Shown piece after piece: positions 53,205 through 64,000 of a DNA stretch of 64,000 nt (positions are counted from its first letter, which is position 1; every line of letters begins with the position of its first letter). Origin of the DNA: Ichthyophthirius multifiliis (lineage: Eukaryota; Ciliophora; Oligohymenophorea; Hymenostomatida); NCBI RefSeq assembly GCF_000220395.1, contig NW_004085967.1, positions 180,876 through 244,875 of the forward strand, written 5' to 3'. The translations under genes were made by a program, and so were the position numbers. The notes below the pieces were generated by a model. That model had not been told where the DNA came from, made no database searches, and saw only the letters and a list, made by a program, of their open reading frames with translations.

Positions 53205-53650
53205 TTATAAACATAAATAATTTTTTATTTTTATTTATGAATTACATAATAAACATAATTATATAAATAAATATATTTTCGATTGATATAATATTTCGTT
53301 TATTAAAAAAGAATAAATTATAAAAATAAATGCCTTTGAATATTATTTTAACATATTTCTCTCATTTTGTTCAATACTAATTTTTGACTTTTTAATAAAA
53401 ATATAAGTTCAAAAAATTATTTACAACTTGATATAGCTTTCTTTAATGTAATATATACTCTTCTTATTAATATAAATATTTCAGTTAATTCAAATAATAT
53501 TAATTTAAATATAATTATACTTAATTTAATTCTTATATTCATATTTAATATTATTGTTTTTTTATCCAAATAAAACTAACGCTTTTCAATAATATGCAAA
53601 AATATATTATATTAATTTATTTTTTAATTTTTTATATCAATTTATGATTA
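53205..53650. other. Spacer with a weak minus-strand ORF
   Basis: An open minus frame (ATG 53542 to TGA 53201) encodes a Leu/Ile-rich 113-residue peptide (RVYITLKKAISSCKQFFELI). Its TGA coincides with the ATGA of the next gene, so the length may be chance. Confidence 0.3.
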
Positions 53651-54008
53651 TCACATACTTGAACTGGATTTTATATGTGAAAAAGATTCAGACTTGCTTT
53701 TTAAATTAATGATTATTATTTCTAAAATTTAGTTATTATTAATCTTTTTAAATATATCTATAGCAAATAAATTATGCTCTTAACATTTTAAATCAATAAT
53801 AATTAAAATAAAAAGTTAGCTTTATAAATTTGAAACTTCTAAATTTTTTAATAAATTAAATAGAATATCAGCTTTTTCTTATATTTATTTTAGCTTTTAA
53901 TTAATAAATATTTGACATTTAATTATCTTTTTTAAACTATTAATCTAATTATTCTAAATATTTTTTTTTGAAATCATTTTATGAAAAAATGAAAACTTTA
54001 TATCTCAT
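53651..54008 (-). CDS. Small helical hypothetical protein, one frame change
   Basis: From ATG 54008 (MRYKVFIFSQNDFKKKYLEQ) a frame runs to about 53.87 kb. A second frame then reads ADILFNLLKNLEVSNL, FILIIIDLKCQEHNLFAIDI and FKKINNNQILEIIIINLKSK, to TGA 53651-53653. Joining them requires one base. The product, about 118 aa, is helical and hydrophobic-patterned like a TPR or armadillo fragment. No family was recognised. Confidence 0.38.
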
Positions 54009-54222
54009 TGTTTAATTTATTTGTTATATATCATATTTGAATGTGTAAATATATTAATATTATTTTAGTTTTAATTTTAATTTTTTTTTTACATTTATAA
54101 GTAATAAAATATTTTTATGTTTTGTTAACTTAATTTGTAAAACTACATTAAATAATTCTTAATATATTATATTTATTAAAAAAAAAAAATAGATTTTTAA
54201 TATAAAAAAACTTATAAAAAAA

Positions 54223-55485
54223 ATGAAATTTTATAATATTTTAATAGCAATATTAATTCTAATTAACTCCTTATTTTTTTGTTAATCTGAAAAAAAGTTA
54301 TTAATGATATAAATGATAGTAAGACATGGAGCTAGATATACTTTACATACAGAGTTGCTATCCGGATAAGAAAAAGAATTTTAAGAATAATTAGAAGGAT
54401 AAGTAACTCCAATAGGAATGAGATAATTATATAATTTAGGTTAAAAGATGCGTAAAGAATATATACTTAAATAATAGTTAGCAAATTTAATATATAATCA
54501 CTAGGAAATAGAGATATTATCTTCCCATTCTAAGCGAGCAGTATAAAGTGCACATAGCTTTATGGTGGGGTTATTTCCTTTAGGTTCGTAATATAGTATA
54601 CCTGAAGACATAGATTAAAAATTATTGATTCCTCCATTTACGTTTGATGAAAATGATGACATATTAAATTAAAAATTTGATAATAATTATGCTTTGCCGA
54701 ATGGATTTTTCCCTTTTGTAATCAAAACAGAAAGTGCATATTTAAATATGTTAAAAGCATAATGCCCTAATAAGAAAAAATTATAAAAAATAAATTAGAA
54801 TAAATTTAGAACATATTTTCAAGAAGAGCTATTCAAAATGTATGCAGATGAAATAAATGAAATAATTAAAAAAATGAAAATCTAAGTAATTCCTGAAATT
54901 TCAAATATTTCGCATATTGCTGATGTCGCTCTCTGCCAAAAGTTTTTAGGTAAACCTTTCAATATTTCTGATTAGGAATTCCAACTTCTTTAATATCTTA
55001 AATCTGTTTATAAATTTAAAACATATTATACATTAGAATAGATTAAATTAATTATTACTCCTTATTTTAAATATCTAATTGATCAATTTGAATCTAGAGT
55101 TTTTAATTCTTTTATTTTATTTTATATATTAATTATAATTATAGATTAATAATCAAAATTAACTAAAAATGACTATTTCATGTGCACATGATACATAATT
55201 AATACCTATGATGGTCGTTTTAGGAATTTTAAATATTGAATGTATCCATGAAAGCTTTTTGTAAAAAAATAAAATAAAAATTGCGAATTATTTCCCCCTT
55301 TTGCTTCCAATTTTATTATTGAATTATATCAAAATGATTAAAATTAATATGAAATAATGATTAAGTATAATGGTAAACACATTAGTTTTTGTTCTTAAAA
55401 CAAAGATATTTGTCCATATTAAGAATTTAAAAAATTGCTTGAAAGTTTTATTTTGTAAGATTATGGAAAAAAAATGTTATTCTGA
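54223..55485 (+). CDS. Secreted histidine acid phosphatase
   Basis: Histidine-phosphatase superfamily, branch 2; such acid phosphatases are lysosomal or secreted in ciliates. MKFYNILIAILILINSLFFC is a clear signal peptide. The catalytic motif MIVRHGARYTLHTE follows at residues about 30-44, with LSSHSKRAVQSAHSFMVGLF (the conserved second Arg region) and, after the 46-bp intron 55099-55144, the HD motif SCAHDTQLIPMMVVLG. Near the C-terminus FASNFIIELY is the family's P-P-F-A-S-N-x-x-x-E-L signature, but it is in frame only if the C5 run at 55294-55298 has one more base. The rest continues correctly (GKHISFCSQNKDICPYQEF) to TGA 55483-55485. The loss of one C in an otherwise intact enzyme is most simply a sequencing error. 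Confidence 0.9.
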
Positions 55486-55721
55486 AGATTCAAATTAATG
55501 TTCTAACAATAATAATTAATGTTGAACACAATTACTAAAAAAGAAAAATTTGAAATTTAAAATTAAAACAAAAAAAGAGCTTTAATATTAAAACAACAAA
55601 AATATATAAAAATTAAATGATAATTTTTTAAATTACATTATATTTATAATTATTTCAATATATTTTTATACCAATCAAAAAAAAATATATATTTATATAA
55701 ATAAATTAATCATTTTTTGAT

Positions 55722-56430
55722 TCATTTTAATTTTTATTTTTATTATTCTATCATATCAACACATTTATAAAATATCTTTTCGAATAAATCCTTTACTCCA
55801 TCTCCTGTATTTGCAGATGTTTAATAATATTCCCATCCTCTTTTCCTAATAAATTACGTTATTTCACCCATTTCTATTTACTTTATAATAAATTATATAT
55901 ATATTATTTTTAAAAAATTTAAATATTTTTACTTTTGAATTTAAATCAGTTTTGTTTCCGACAATAAATACAATAGATCTTGTAAAATCTACTCCATTTT
56001 CTTTCATAATCCTTTCCCATTTTAATAAATTTAAAAACGATTCTCTATTATCTAAATCAAAAACAAGTAAGATTCCTTAAGAATCTTTAAAAAAAGGATT
56101 TCTTATTTCTTAATAATCATCATCTCCACTTAAATCAAAGAAGTTTATCTTTTTATTTTTGAAATTATTATTTATTTTATTTTTAAAAAATTGAATAATA
56201 TTTTTATTTAATACAGCAACTTTCTTTCCTGATATATTCATCTTTTTTACGCCATAATCGACTCCAATTGTTGTTATATATTTATTTACAAATCTTTCTT
56301 CACAATATCTTTTAATTAAGCAAGATTTTCCTACTGACGAATCACCTACTGATAAAATCTAATTACATTTTTATTATTTATATTGTTTATTATTTTTTAC
56401 TTTTAATAAAAGCTAATCTTCCTAACTCAT
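55722..56430 (-). CDS. RJL-family small GTPase, 182 aa
   Basis: Ras-superfamily GTPase of the RJL (RabJ/DNAJC27) group, found in ciliated eukaryotes and implicated in MAPK and ciliary signalling. Exons from ATG 56430 with introns 56359-56400, 56149-56214 and 55881-55932 give 183 codons. G1 is GDSSVGKSCLIKRY; G2/switch I is YITTIGVDYGVKK, with the RJL-typical IGVDYGV; G3 is FFDLSGDDDYQEIRNPFFKD, lacking the usual catalytic Gln; G4 is VGNKTDLN; G5 is TSANTGDGVKDLF. There is no C-terminal prenylation Cys, as expected for RJL, and no J domain is attached. The missing switch II Gln predicts slow intrinsic GTP hydrolysis. Confidence 0.92.
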
Positions 56431-56663
56431 TTTTTTAAATAAAAATAAACTGGAAATATTATAATTTTTATTTTATATAGTTAAAAATATTAAACAAATT
56501 TTGATATTAATTCAATATAAAAATATTAAAGTATATATTTTTAATTTTATGAAAAAAATAACTTAGAATTCAATATATTAACATAAAAAAAGCATTTTCT
56601 TTTTAGATTATATTCGCTTAATAGTATAAAATCAAAAATAAAAAAATATAAATTTGAATAATA

Positions 56664-57494
56664 ATGAATAAAAAATATAAATATATTGTAAAATCTAAAC
56701 CTAAAATCATAATTTTAAACGTAATAGAAAGAAGGAAGTAATAATATTCCTAAAATTAAGAAATGAATAATATCCTAACGCTATAAATATTATCTGAAAA
56801 AAATTTGAGTTTAACCGATTCAAAAAAAATAATAGATGATAGTCTCTCTAAATTTAAAATATTGAAATATAAAAAAAATAAAAATTATATAGTTAATAAA
56901 AATAAAATATTTATTAAATATGAAAAATTTAATTTAAGCAAGTTTATACAAAATAGTTATTAAATAAGATTTAACTTAATTTAGTGAAAGAAATAGATAG
57001 ATGATAATACTGCTTAAATATTTAATCCTTTATTAGGAAAAATAAAAAAAGTTTGTAATCAAATAAAAAGTTCAATTGTATTTTTAAGCAGAATTTAAGA
57101 ATATTTTAATAATATTTTAATCATTTGTAATACTTTTTTAAAAGTTATAGTAATCATAATATTAATTAATCTTAAAAATAATAATAATTTTAATAAGATT
57201 TATTAAAATAAATAATAATTTAATTAGCCTTCTGATAAAAAATATATTAAGTTTTATAGACTGATAAAGTTATTTTAAAAAATATTGTATATTATAAAAT
57301 AGAAAAAATTCTTTCGATTGATAGTGGTGTTCATTCGATTTCAATAGTATTTAAGATAATATCTAGTTATAAATAAATAAGTTCGATAATGCACTAATTT
57401 TCTTAAAACTTTTAGAAGTTTAGTTGATATTAATTAGCATTTGTTATAATAATAAAAATATAAAAATTATCAAAAAAATAACAATTTTAGATGA
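56664..57494 (+). CDS. Hypothetical protein, possibly two frames of one gene
   Basis: ATG 56664 gives a clean 107-aa frame to TGA 56985-56987 (VKSKPKIIILNVIERRKQQY; NLSLTDSKKIIDDSLSKFKI). From about 57.01 kb another frame reads protein-like to a TGA at 57492 (NPLLGKIKKVCNQIKSSIVF; YIKFYRLIKLFQKILYIIKQ). The two could be one gene with a one-base error, or two small genes. A competing frame (KILSIDSGVHSISIVFKIIS) is also open at 57.3-57.4 kb. No homology recognised; weakly supported. Confidence 0.33.
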
Positions 57495-57679
57495 TTTTTA
57501 AACCCTTATTTTTACTTTATATATTTGCTAAAAATAATGATATTTATTTTAAAGATAATTAATTACTTTAAAATTAGTTAATTGTTAAAAATTTTTTGGT
57601 GCTTAAAGCAAGTTAATTTTAAAATTTAATAATTATATAAATATAATATAAATTTAATAATCGCTTAAAAATAATTTGA

Positions 57680-59653
57680 TCATTTATTTTATTTTTTAAT
57701 TTTATATTTTTTAGGTTATTCTTATTTTTATGAATTTTCGTTTATTTATTTTTTATTACTTTATTAAATTATTTACTTTTCGCTTAAGAAAATAGTTTTC
57801 TTTTAAATAATGTTTAATATATCTTTTAAATAATCAATTTAAGAAGGTGTTAGTTATAAAATAGTTTTTTTTTTATTTTATTATTATTATAAATTAATAT
57901 TTTTATCATTATTTTCAATAATATATTTATATTGATTTTATTAACTTATTTCTTCCTCATATTCTTCAATCCCATCTTCTTCATCTTCATTTTCGTTTTG
58001 TTATAAAAGCTAATCTACAGTACATTATTTAGTTTAAATAAAATCAACTTTATTTAAAACTTGGTCATTATTTTGAGTATCAATTATTTATGTATATTCG
58101 CTATATTATTTAAGATAGTTACTATAAGCCTCAAAATCAAATTGATTTTCGAATTTTTCAAACAAGAAATTAGTAGAAGAACTAAAAGGATTATCAGTAA
58201 GAGTTTCCAATATAGCTAATTTTTATTAAATCAAATCGGGATTTAATTTAAAAAAATCCATTATAAGATTTTATTAGAAACGTATATTTAACAAATCATC
58301 TTCTTTACCTTAAAAAGATCCGAAAGAAGAAACTATTTGAAACAAATCTTACTAATTACAAACAACAACGCATTTTTTATAATTTACATTTTCATTTAAA
58401 ATCTAATCAATTTTTTATACGAAATATTTAATTTAATTTTTTTAAGGAAAGTATTTTTCCTCTCCTTAAAAAACATTAATGAATTCTTCAGGTAATTTTT
58501 AAACTTCCGAACTTTTTACTTAATTATATAAAATAGGATTACATTATGGACATCCTATTTTAAAGACTGTATTATGACAATAATTTAACTTATCCACAAT
58601 ATTTATGGTTTTATACATATCTATTAATTCATTTAAATTCTCTAAAGGAATTTTCATAGCAAGTTCGTTTATATATTATTCTTCTGGCATTCCTGCAAAT
58701 ATTATTTTTGAAGGATTTTCGCTATTAGATTATGAATTTAGTACGAAACTTAAAAATATTGAAGATAAAAAATCAATACTTTTAAAATTATTATTAATGA
58801 AAACATTTCTTTTGAAATCAAACTTCAAATTTTCATCTTCGAACAATTATAATATTAATTATTACAAATTTTATCCTTAAAAAATCTGTTTTTATTAATT
58901 TTCTTCTTTTTCTTCATATTCATCTTAAACTATTAGCATACTAATTGTATTTTAGCTATTTTTAAGGATTTATAGAAATTCTTAATAATTATTTTCTTCT
59001 TAAAAATCTGCTCCATATAATATTATTTACTAGTTTGTAGAGTTTTTAATAAATGTGATTTAATTTTATTCCAGACTGGTTTTTAATATTGTATAACTAT
59101 TAGATTCTATTTTAATTTTTTCATTTGCAAATAGCTCATTTTTTAATTCTTCTTCTGAAATATTCAAATATTTTGATAATACAGATTCTAATTTAATATT
59201 ATTTTTTAAGTCAATTTTGCTTTTTATCAAACTATTTATATTTAATAATTATTCATACTTTAAATATTAATAATTATTGCTTATTTCTTCTAAAATTAAA
59301 ATGCATTTTTCTTTAAATGCTGTCTCTTATGATAATTCAATTAATGATTTTGATAATTAATATAGTTTTTAATAGTTCTTTATTTTAATAAGATTTTTAT
59401 TTTATGTTAATTCATTAAGTAAATCATTTATTATACTTTCATTTTTTATATTCATATTTGTTAATGATATTAAAACTTTTAATATGTAATTTTAATTTTT
59501 GCCTTTTAATGATTAGCTAATAGTATGTTGATAGCTTTTAAATTAATTTTGAAAAAATTCATAATTTTATAAAGCATTTTAACATCCATATATTAAATTG
59601 TTATTGGTCAAAAATTATTGCTTTACAACATAGTTCGTTAATTTTTTTATCAT
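57680..59653 (-). CDS. Hypothetical protein, 657 aa, intronless
   Basis: An uninterrupted table-6 frame of 658 codons from ATG 59653 to TGA 57680-57682. It is helical and moderately acidic, with no signal peptide or TM. Notable parts: TILKTSLEQNQITFIKNSTN, QQIILYGADFQEENNY, SIFLSFVLNSQSNSENPSKI, and a Cys cluster YCHNTVFKIGCPQCNPILYN at about 58.56 kb that could bind a metal. Then NYKKCVVVCNQQDLFQIVSS and a strongly acidic patch (NENEDEEDGIEEYEEEIS), ending in a Lys/Gln-rich tail. No family was recognised. The unbroken length in such AT-rich DNA, with balanced composition, makes it a firm gene. Confidence 0.8.
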
Positions 59654-61088
59654 TTTTTTAATTATATTTATATAGGAAATAAATTGGATCTTTTATTAAA
59701 TAAATATTTTTAATTATTAATAAAAAATAAAACTTCATAATTTTAAATATAATTAATTTTTTTTTAGGTAAACTAAATAGCAATTTAATTTACATTAAGT
59801 TAGTTAAAATATATAAAAAAAACGATATTAATATTTAATAAGTTTTAGTTTATTATGTAAATTAAAAAGAAAACATTTTTAATTGTATAATTAAAAAATT
59901 TAAAATTAAATATTTTTATATAAAATTATAAATATTTATTTTTATTATTTTTAAATAAAAAATACTTAAAATAAATCATTAATTATTTATATTAAAAAAA
60001 GATATTTAAAAGTTATAAAAAATATTCATAAAATTATTTTAATTTATAATTAAAAATAATAAATAATTATATAGAAATTAATAAATTATAAACTATTATA
60101 ATTTAAAAAAAATTAGGATATAATAAATAAATAAAAAAAATATATTAATTTTATTACAATATTTTGTTTTAAATATTTTATATAATAAGTATAAAATATA
60201 TAAAAATTAATATTTTTGTTTTAATTTAGAAATTAAAAAAAATAAAGATTTAATATTATATATATAAAATATATATATTTATAAATACTAAAAAAATAAA
60301 TATATATTTGTTTAATAAAAAAAATTATTAATTGTATATATTTATAAAATTAAGAATGAAAATATAATAAAAAATAAAAGTATTAATTAAAAAAATATCT
60401 GATTTCAATAATTAATAAAAAAATAAATAAATATAAATTAAACTAAAATATAAATAATTTAATTAAAAATAAAATAAATAAATATATGAAAAAAAAAAAA
60501 ATATTTATATTTATATTTATATATATATTATTTTTATTTATATATATATTTACATATATATTTCTATATTTCTATTATATATTTATTTTTATATTTTTTT
60601 AATTTTATAGTATTTTATTAAATATTTATTATATAATTTAATATATTGTATTGAATAATATATTATTTTCAATTATAAAATCTATAAAATTATATGCTTT
60701 TATTTTTATTATATTAAATAATATTCATATTTTTTTATTTTTTTAAAATAATTAATGAATAAATTTTTAATTATTCTTTAAATATATATATTTTTTTTAA
60801 ATTATTATATTTATTATTAAAATATTATAAAAATATCTCATTCTTTTATAAACTATTTATATTTTGATATTCTTAATCTATGTTTAATTTTTTTTTTATC
60901 TTTTTATTAATATATTAGAGTTTTTGATTCATAGATTTTTAACATTTCAATTTTATATGTAATCTTTGTTTTTTATAAATTATATGTATTTATGTATTTA
61001 CTTATATAAATACTTAATAAATACTTTTATATAATATTTTTTTAAATGTTTAATATAAATATTTTATTTTAAATTTTTTTCAATGAAT
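59654..61088. other. Long low-complexity AT spacer
   Basis: About 1.4 kb of near-pure A/T with TA, TTA and A-homopolymer runs. No coding signal. It lies upstream of the 657-aa gene and downstream of ALG6. Confidence 0.6.
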
Positions 61089-62897
61089 TCAATCATATTT
61101 TTATATATTTATTTTTTATTTTCTATAAGAATAAATATAATCATTAATCATATATAAATTGCTTTAAATAAAAATGTAGGCAAATATTCCAAATCCAGTC
61201 ATTGCATATATAAGGGAAAATAAAAAAGGATACTTTTCAGGCGGATTCATAGTATTTTCAGCAATTAAATTAATCAAAGCAATAATATAAAAAAATTTTC
61301 TATAAAGCTTAAAGTATATATGATTAAGAATAATAAGTAATTTTTCTAAAATATTTTTTTATTTTCTAAATCAAAGATATTTGATTAATCATAAAGTTTC
61401 TTCTCTGTTTTAATTAAACTTTTTTAAATAACTCCATGTAATTGCAAATATTTTAGAAGATTATGAACAAAATAATGATAAACTTTATTAAATAAATATA
61501 AATATAAAATATAATTTTACGAATAGCCATAATAAATAAATTCAAAGCTTAATTATCTTCTTTCATTAAAGGTATCAATGTAATACAACTAAAATTAACA
61601 AAATCTAAATAATACTAATTAAAGTTTTTATACATAATAATAAAGGTATTAATGGAACTAATATTGTTTTTTCATGTACATGATACGAAAAAAAAAAAGC
61701 TCATACTTATATTAAATAAGCAAAATCTCATATATTTAAACTTAGGTCTATTTAAAATAACAAACATGCTAGGTAAACTCAAAATTAAAGTCAAAAATAT
61801 TGAAATGTAAACAAGAGTTTGCTAATTAAAATAATTATTCCATTTAATAAAAATATTTGAGAAGCACCAAAAGTTTGCAACCTTTTATTATTTTAATATT
61901 ATTTATATAATAATTTAATAAATGAAAATATTTTAAATTTACTTTTAATTAATACAATCCTCTATTAATAGGAAAAATTGCTTCAATTAATTATTATAAT
62001 AAATAGCCATTAGTAATCCAAGGAATCCATAGAATAACAGTAGTAAGAATAACTCCGAAACCTACAAAAATAATTCTTATTAAAAATAAAGCGAAACAAG
62101 AAAAATCATACTAAAGAAAATAAATAATTATGACATATTTTTTAATATATTTTTACTTTGTACAAAACCCTACTTTTAAATCCAGAATCAAAAGAAAGAT
62201 ATCCCAAAATAAAAGAAAAAAAAGATAATGCATAATATAACCCCATTTATTTAAAATTGATACCCAAAGTAAAAATAATGCCCCCGACTAAAACTTATCC
62301 TTTACAGCAAAAATAAATAGCCCATAATGTGAGCCCATGTAAAAAACAATTATATTAGAAATGTCCATGATCAATAAGAATTAAAGGCGGACACATTAAA
62401 GCAACAAAAAACAATGCATTTCTAGTCGTAAAACCATATTTCTACATTTCAATTTAATAAACTTTATATAAACTAGTAAAGAAAACTAATACATCGCAAG
62501 CAATAACACTCATTCTCATAAATATTTTATGATTATAATCTTCATAACCTCTACTATAAAATAATATCATAGATTATGGATCTAAATATTAACTTATATA
62601 ACCAAAAATTAGACTAACATATGCAGATAAAGGGGGATAATCTATTCTCCAATAGTCAAAACTATTGTCTAATGTTTATACATACCATTCCTTTGGATTT
62701 AAGTTAACTGTAAGTTCCATCCAATGTCTTTAGGCTTCGTAATCTCCATATTTTGGTGATTATTTGTAACCAGAATAAGGACCTAACCCTACCAGAATTC
62801 TAAAAAATATACAAATTAATGAAATTGTTAATAAACATGTTTTAGAATCTAAATATTATCGTAGAGTATTTATTAAATTTAAAATAGAATCACTCAT
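61089..62897 (-). CDS. ALG6: ALG6-type alpha-1,3-glucosyltransferase of N-glycan assembly
   Basis: ER multi-pass enzyme adding the first glucose to dolichyl-PP-linked Man9GlcNAc2 from dolichyl-P-glucose. From ATG 62897: TM1 CLLTISLICIFFRILVGLGP; lumenal loop YGDYEAQRHWMELTVNLNPK and FDYWRIDYPPLSAYVSLIFG, with the catalytic Asp region; CPPLILIDHGHFQYNCFLHG; INRGLYQLK joined across intron 61882-61942 to VANFWCFSNIF; and YHVHEKTILVPLIPLL. The C-terminus includes NPPEKYPFLFSLIYAMTGFG to TGA 61089-61091. Intron 62111-62156 was also assigned. The family (GT57) match is strong. The frame needs one base fewer in the A/T11 run 61688-61698 and one more near 61.59 kb, both probably sequencing errors. 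Confidence 0.93.
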
Positions 62898-63462
62898 TAT
62901 GTTCTTTGAAGATTTTATATTTTAAATACCATATTATTCTATCCTATATACAAAAATATAAATATTGTATATTTTAAATTTTTTTATTACATTTAAATTA
63001 TATCAGCTATTGTCATTTTTGGAGTATACTTTTTTTCACAATAATAATCTATTTATTTGAATTCATCATAATTAAAAAATCCTGCTTGTTAACCCTATTT
63101 TTATGTCTTTTTTTATTTATTTTTATTTTTTTACTTATAGATTAAACTTAATTAAAGGTTGTTCGAATGGATATTAAGATGTTAATTAAATTATTCCTTA
63201 AACTAAATTTTATATTTCATTATTTATATTAAAATTAAACTAACATTAATTAAAATAAATACATTTTAAAAGAAAAAATTTTTACATTTATATTAATATT
63301 TCCATTTTTTTCTATCCATTAAACGTCATATTTTTAAAGTATTTTATCTAATTCTTAACGTTCTAATTTAAATGAAATTGTAATAAAAAAACTTTAATTT
63401 TTATTTTAACCTCTCATTAAGCGAATGTTGGAAATTCTCTATTTAGTGTTTTCTTCACTCAT
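62898..63462 (-). CDS. Hypothetical ORF upstream of ALG6, possibly its N-terminal exons
   Basis: ATG 63462 encodes SFFITISFKLERQELDKILQ and KYDVQWIEKNGN. After a probable intron near 63203-63285 comes a short exon (YPFEQPLIKFNL), another intron near 63119-63140, then QAGFFNYDEFKQIDYYCEKK and YTPKMTIADIIQ. The frame of the last exon stays open to the TGA overlapping the ALG6 ATG. If a consensus GT..AG pair at 62944-62990 is spliced, it instead continues MIEQYGIQNIKSSKNIM straight into ALG6. The exon 1/exon 2 junction phase does not fit perfectly. No domain recognised. Confidence 0.4.
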
Positions 63463-64000
63463 GAAAAGATATTAGAATAATTAAAATATAAAAATAAAAA
63501 AAAAAGTTTTAAAAAAATATTTAAATTAAATGTATAAAAATAATATAATATTTTTCTTTTTATAAAATAAATATATAAATTTTATAAAATTTTAATTTAT
63601 AATAAATATTAATTAAATAATTTTTAAATGATTATTTATTTTTAAAAAAATATTTTTATTAATTATATTTAAATTTGTTCAAATATTATTATTAATTTAT
63701 TTATTTTTATTGTATTTTGTTTTACATTTTTGATAAAAAATATATATTTTAATTAAAAGTTCATATATTTTTGTTTATTATTAAATTTAAATTTAAATTT
63801 ATTTTTAATTTAAATTATATATATTTAAGATTAGTCTTATTAAAAAAATGATTATTAAAATTAGAAACTGTTCTATTTTTATTTTCATTATAAAATTATA
63901 AGATATTATAAAAAAAATCTAAAAAAATGTATAAAAAATATATTAAAAATATATAAAAAATTAATATAATATATATTATATCTATAATAAAAAAGTATAT
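63463..64000. other. AT-rich terminal spacer
   Basis: Low-complexity sequence to the window edge; nothing supportable. Confidence 0.5.

Noticed and set aside
53201..53542. Minus-strand ORF ending exactly at the ATGA of the START-like gene, as if translationally coupled
   Set aside because: When only TGA stops, an overlapping frame often first ends at the TGA inside an ATGA start, so the overlap is not evidence of coupling.

Overview
The window is macronuclear-type DNA from a ciliate that uses the TAA/TAG = glutamine code (translation table 6, TGA the only stop). Recognisable genes (SmD2, PI4K, HAD phosphatase, enkurin, OSBP, ALG6, RJL GTPase) read correctly only when TAA and TAG are read as Gln and TGA as stop, and many carry short GT..AG introns, mostly 33-100 bp. 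Base composition is extremely AT-rich in genes and spacers. Together this suggests an oligohymenophorean related to Tetrahymena; the AT level fits Ichthyophthirius best, but that is inference. About 31 genes are packed on both strands. Standard-code ORFs are mostly misleading fragments or antisense shadows.

Layout. 1-4206 (+): 3' part of a P4-ATPase/guanylyl cyclase fusion. 4.4-5.8 kb (-): a TPR protein with broken frames. 6.8-8.6 kb (-): a polytopic membrane protein. 9.0-12.1 kb (+): a small Q/N-rich protein, then a multi-TM protein fused to a predicted pseudokinase. 12.5-22.7 kb (-): Cwc2/RBM22 splicing factor, a 4.9 kb coiled-coil gene with an AIR9-like N-terminus and a periodic motif, and three poorly characterised genes. 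24.1-29.5 kb (+): a large PAS-domain membrane protein. 30.2-35.3 kb: SmD2, a signal-peptide/coiled-coil/TM protein, a 354-aa unknown and a degenerate ankyrin-DHHC gene. 35.4-45.5 kb: HAD phosphatase, enkurin, PI4K, a double AN1 plus C2H2 zinc-finger protein, and a probable mitochondrial protein. 46.4-59.7 kb: an unknown, a RING protein, OSBP/ORP, a START-like protein, a secreted histidine acid phosphatase, an RJL small GTPase and a 657-aa unknown. 61.1-63.5 kb (-): ALG6 glucosyltransferase and a small upstream ORF that may splice into it.

There is no operon logic; neighbours are functionally unrelated. Themes are membrane signalling (cyclase, PAS protein, pseudokinase, PI4K), lipid handling (P4-ATPase, PI4K, OSBP, START-like), splicing (SmD2, Cwc2) and cilia (enkurin, RJL GTPase). 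I saw no tRNA, rRNA, CRISPR or insertion sequence. Several otherwise well-conserved genes are interrupted by single-base indels, often in homopolymers, which I read mainly as sequencing errors; a few genes may be truly decaying. Boundaries of frame-broken genes are approximate and say so.
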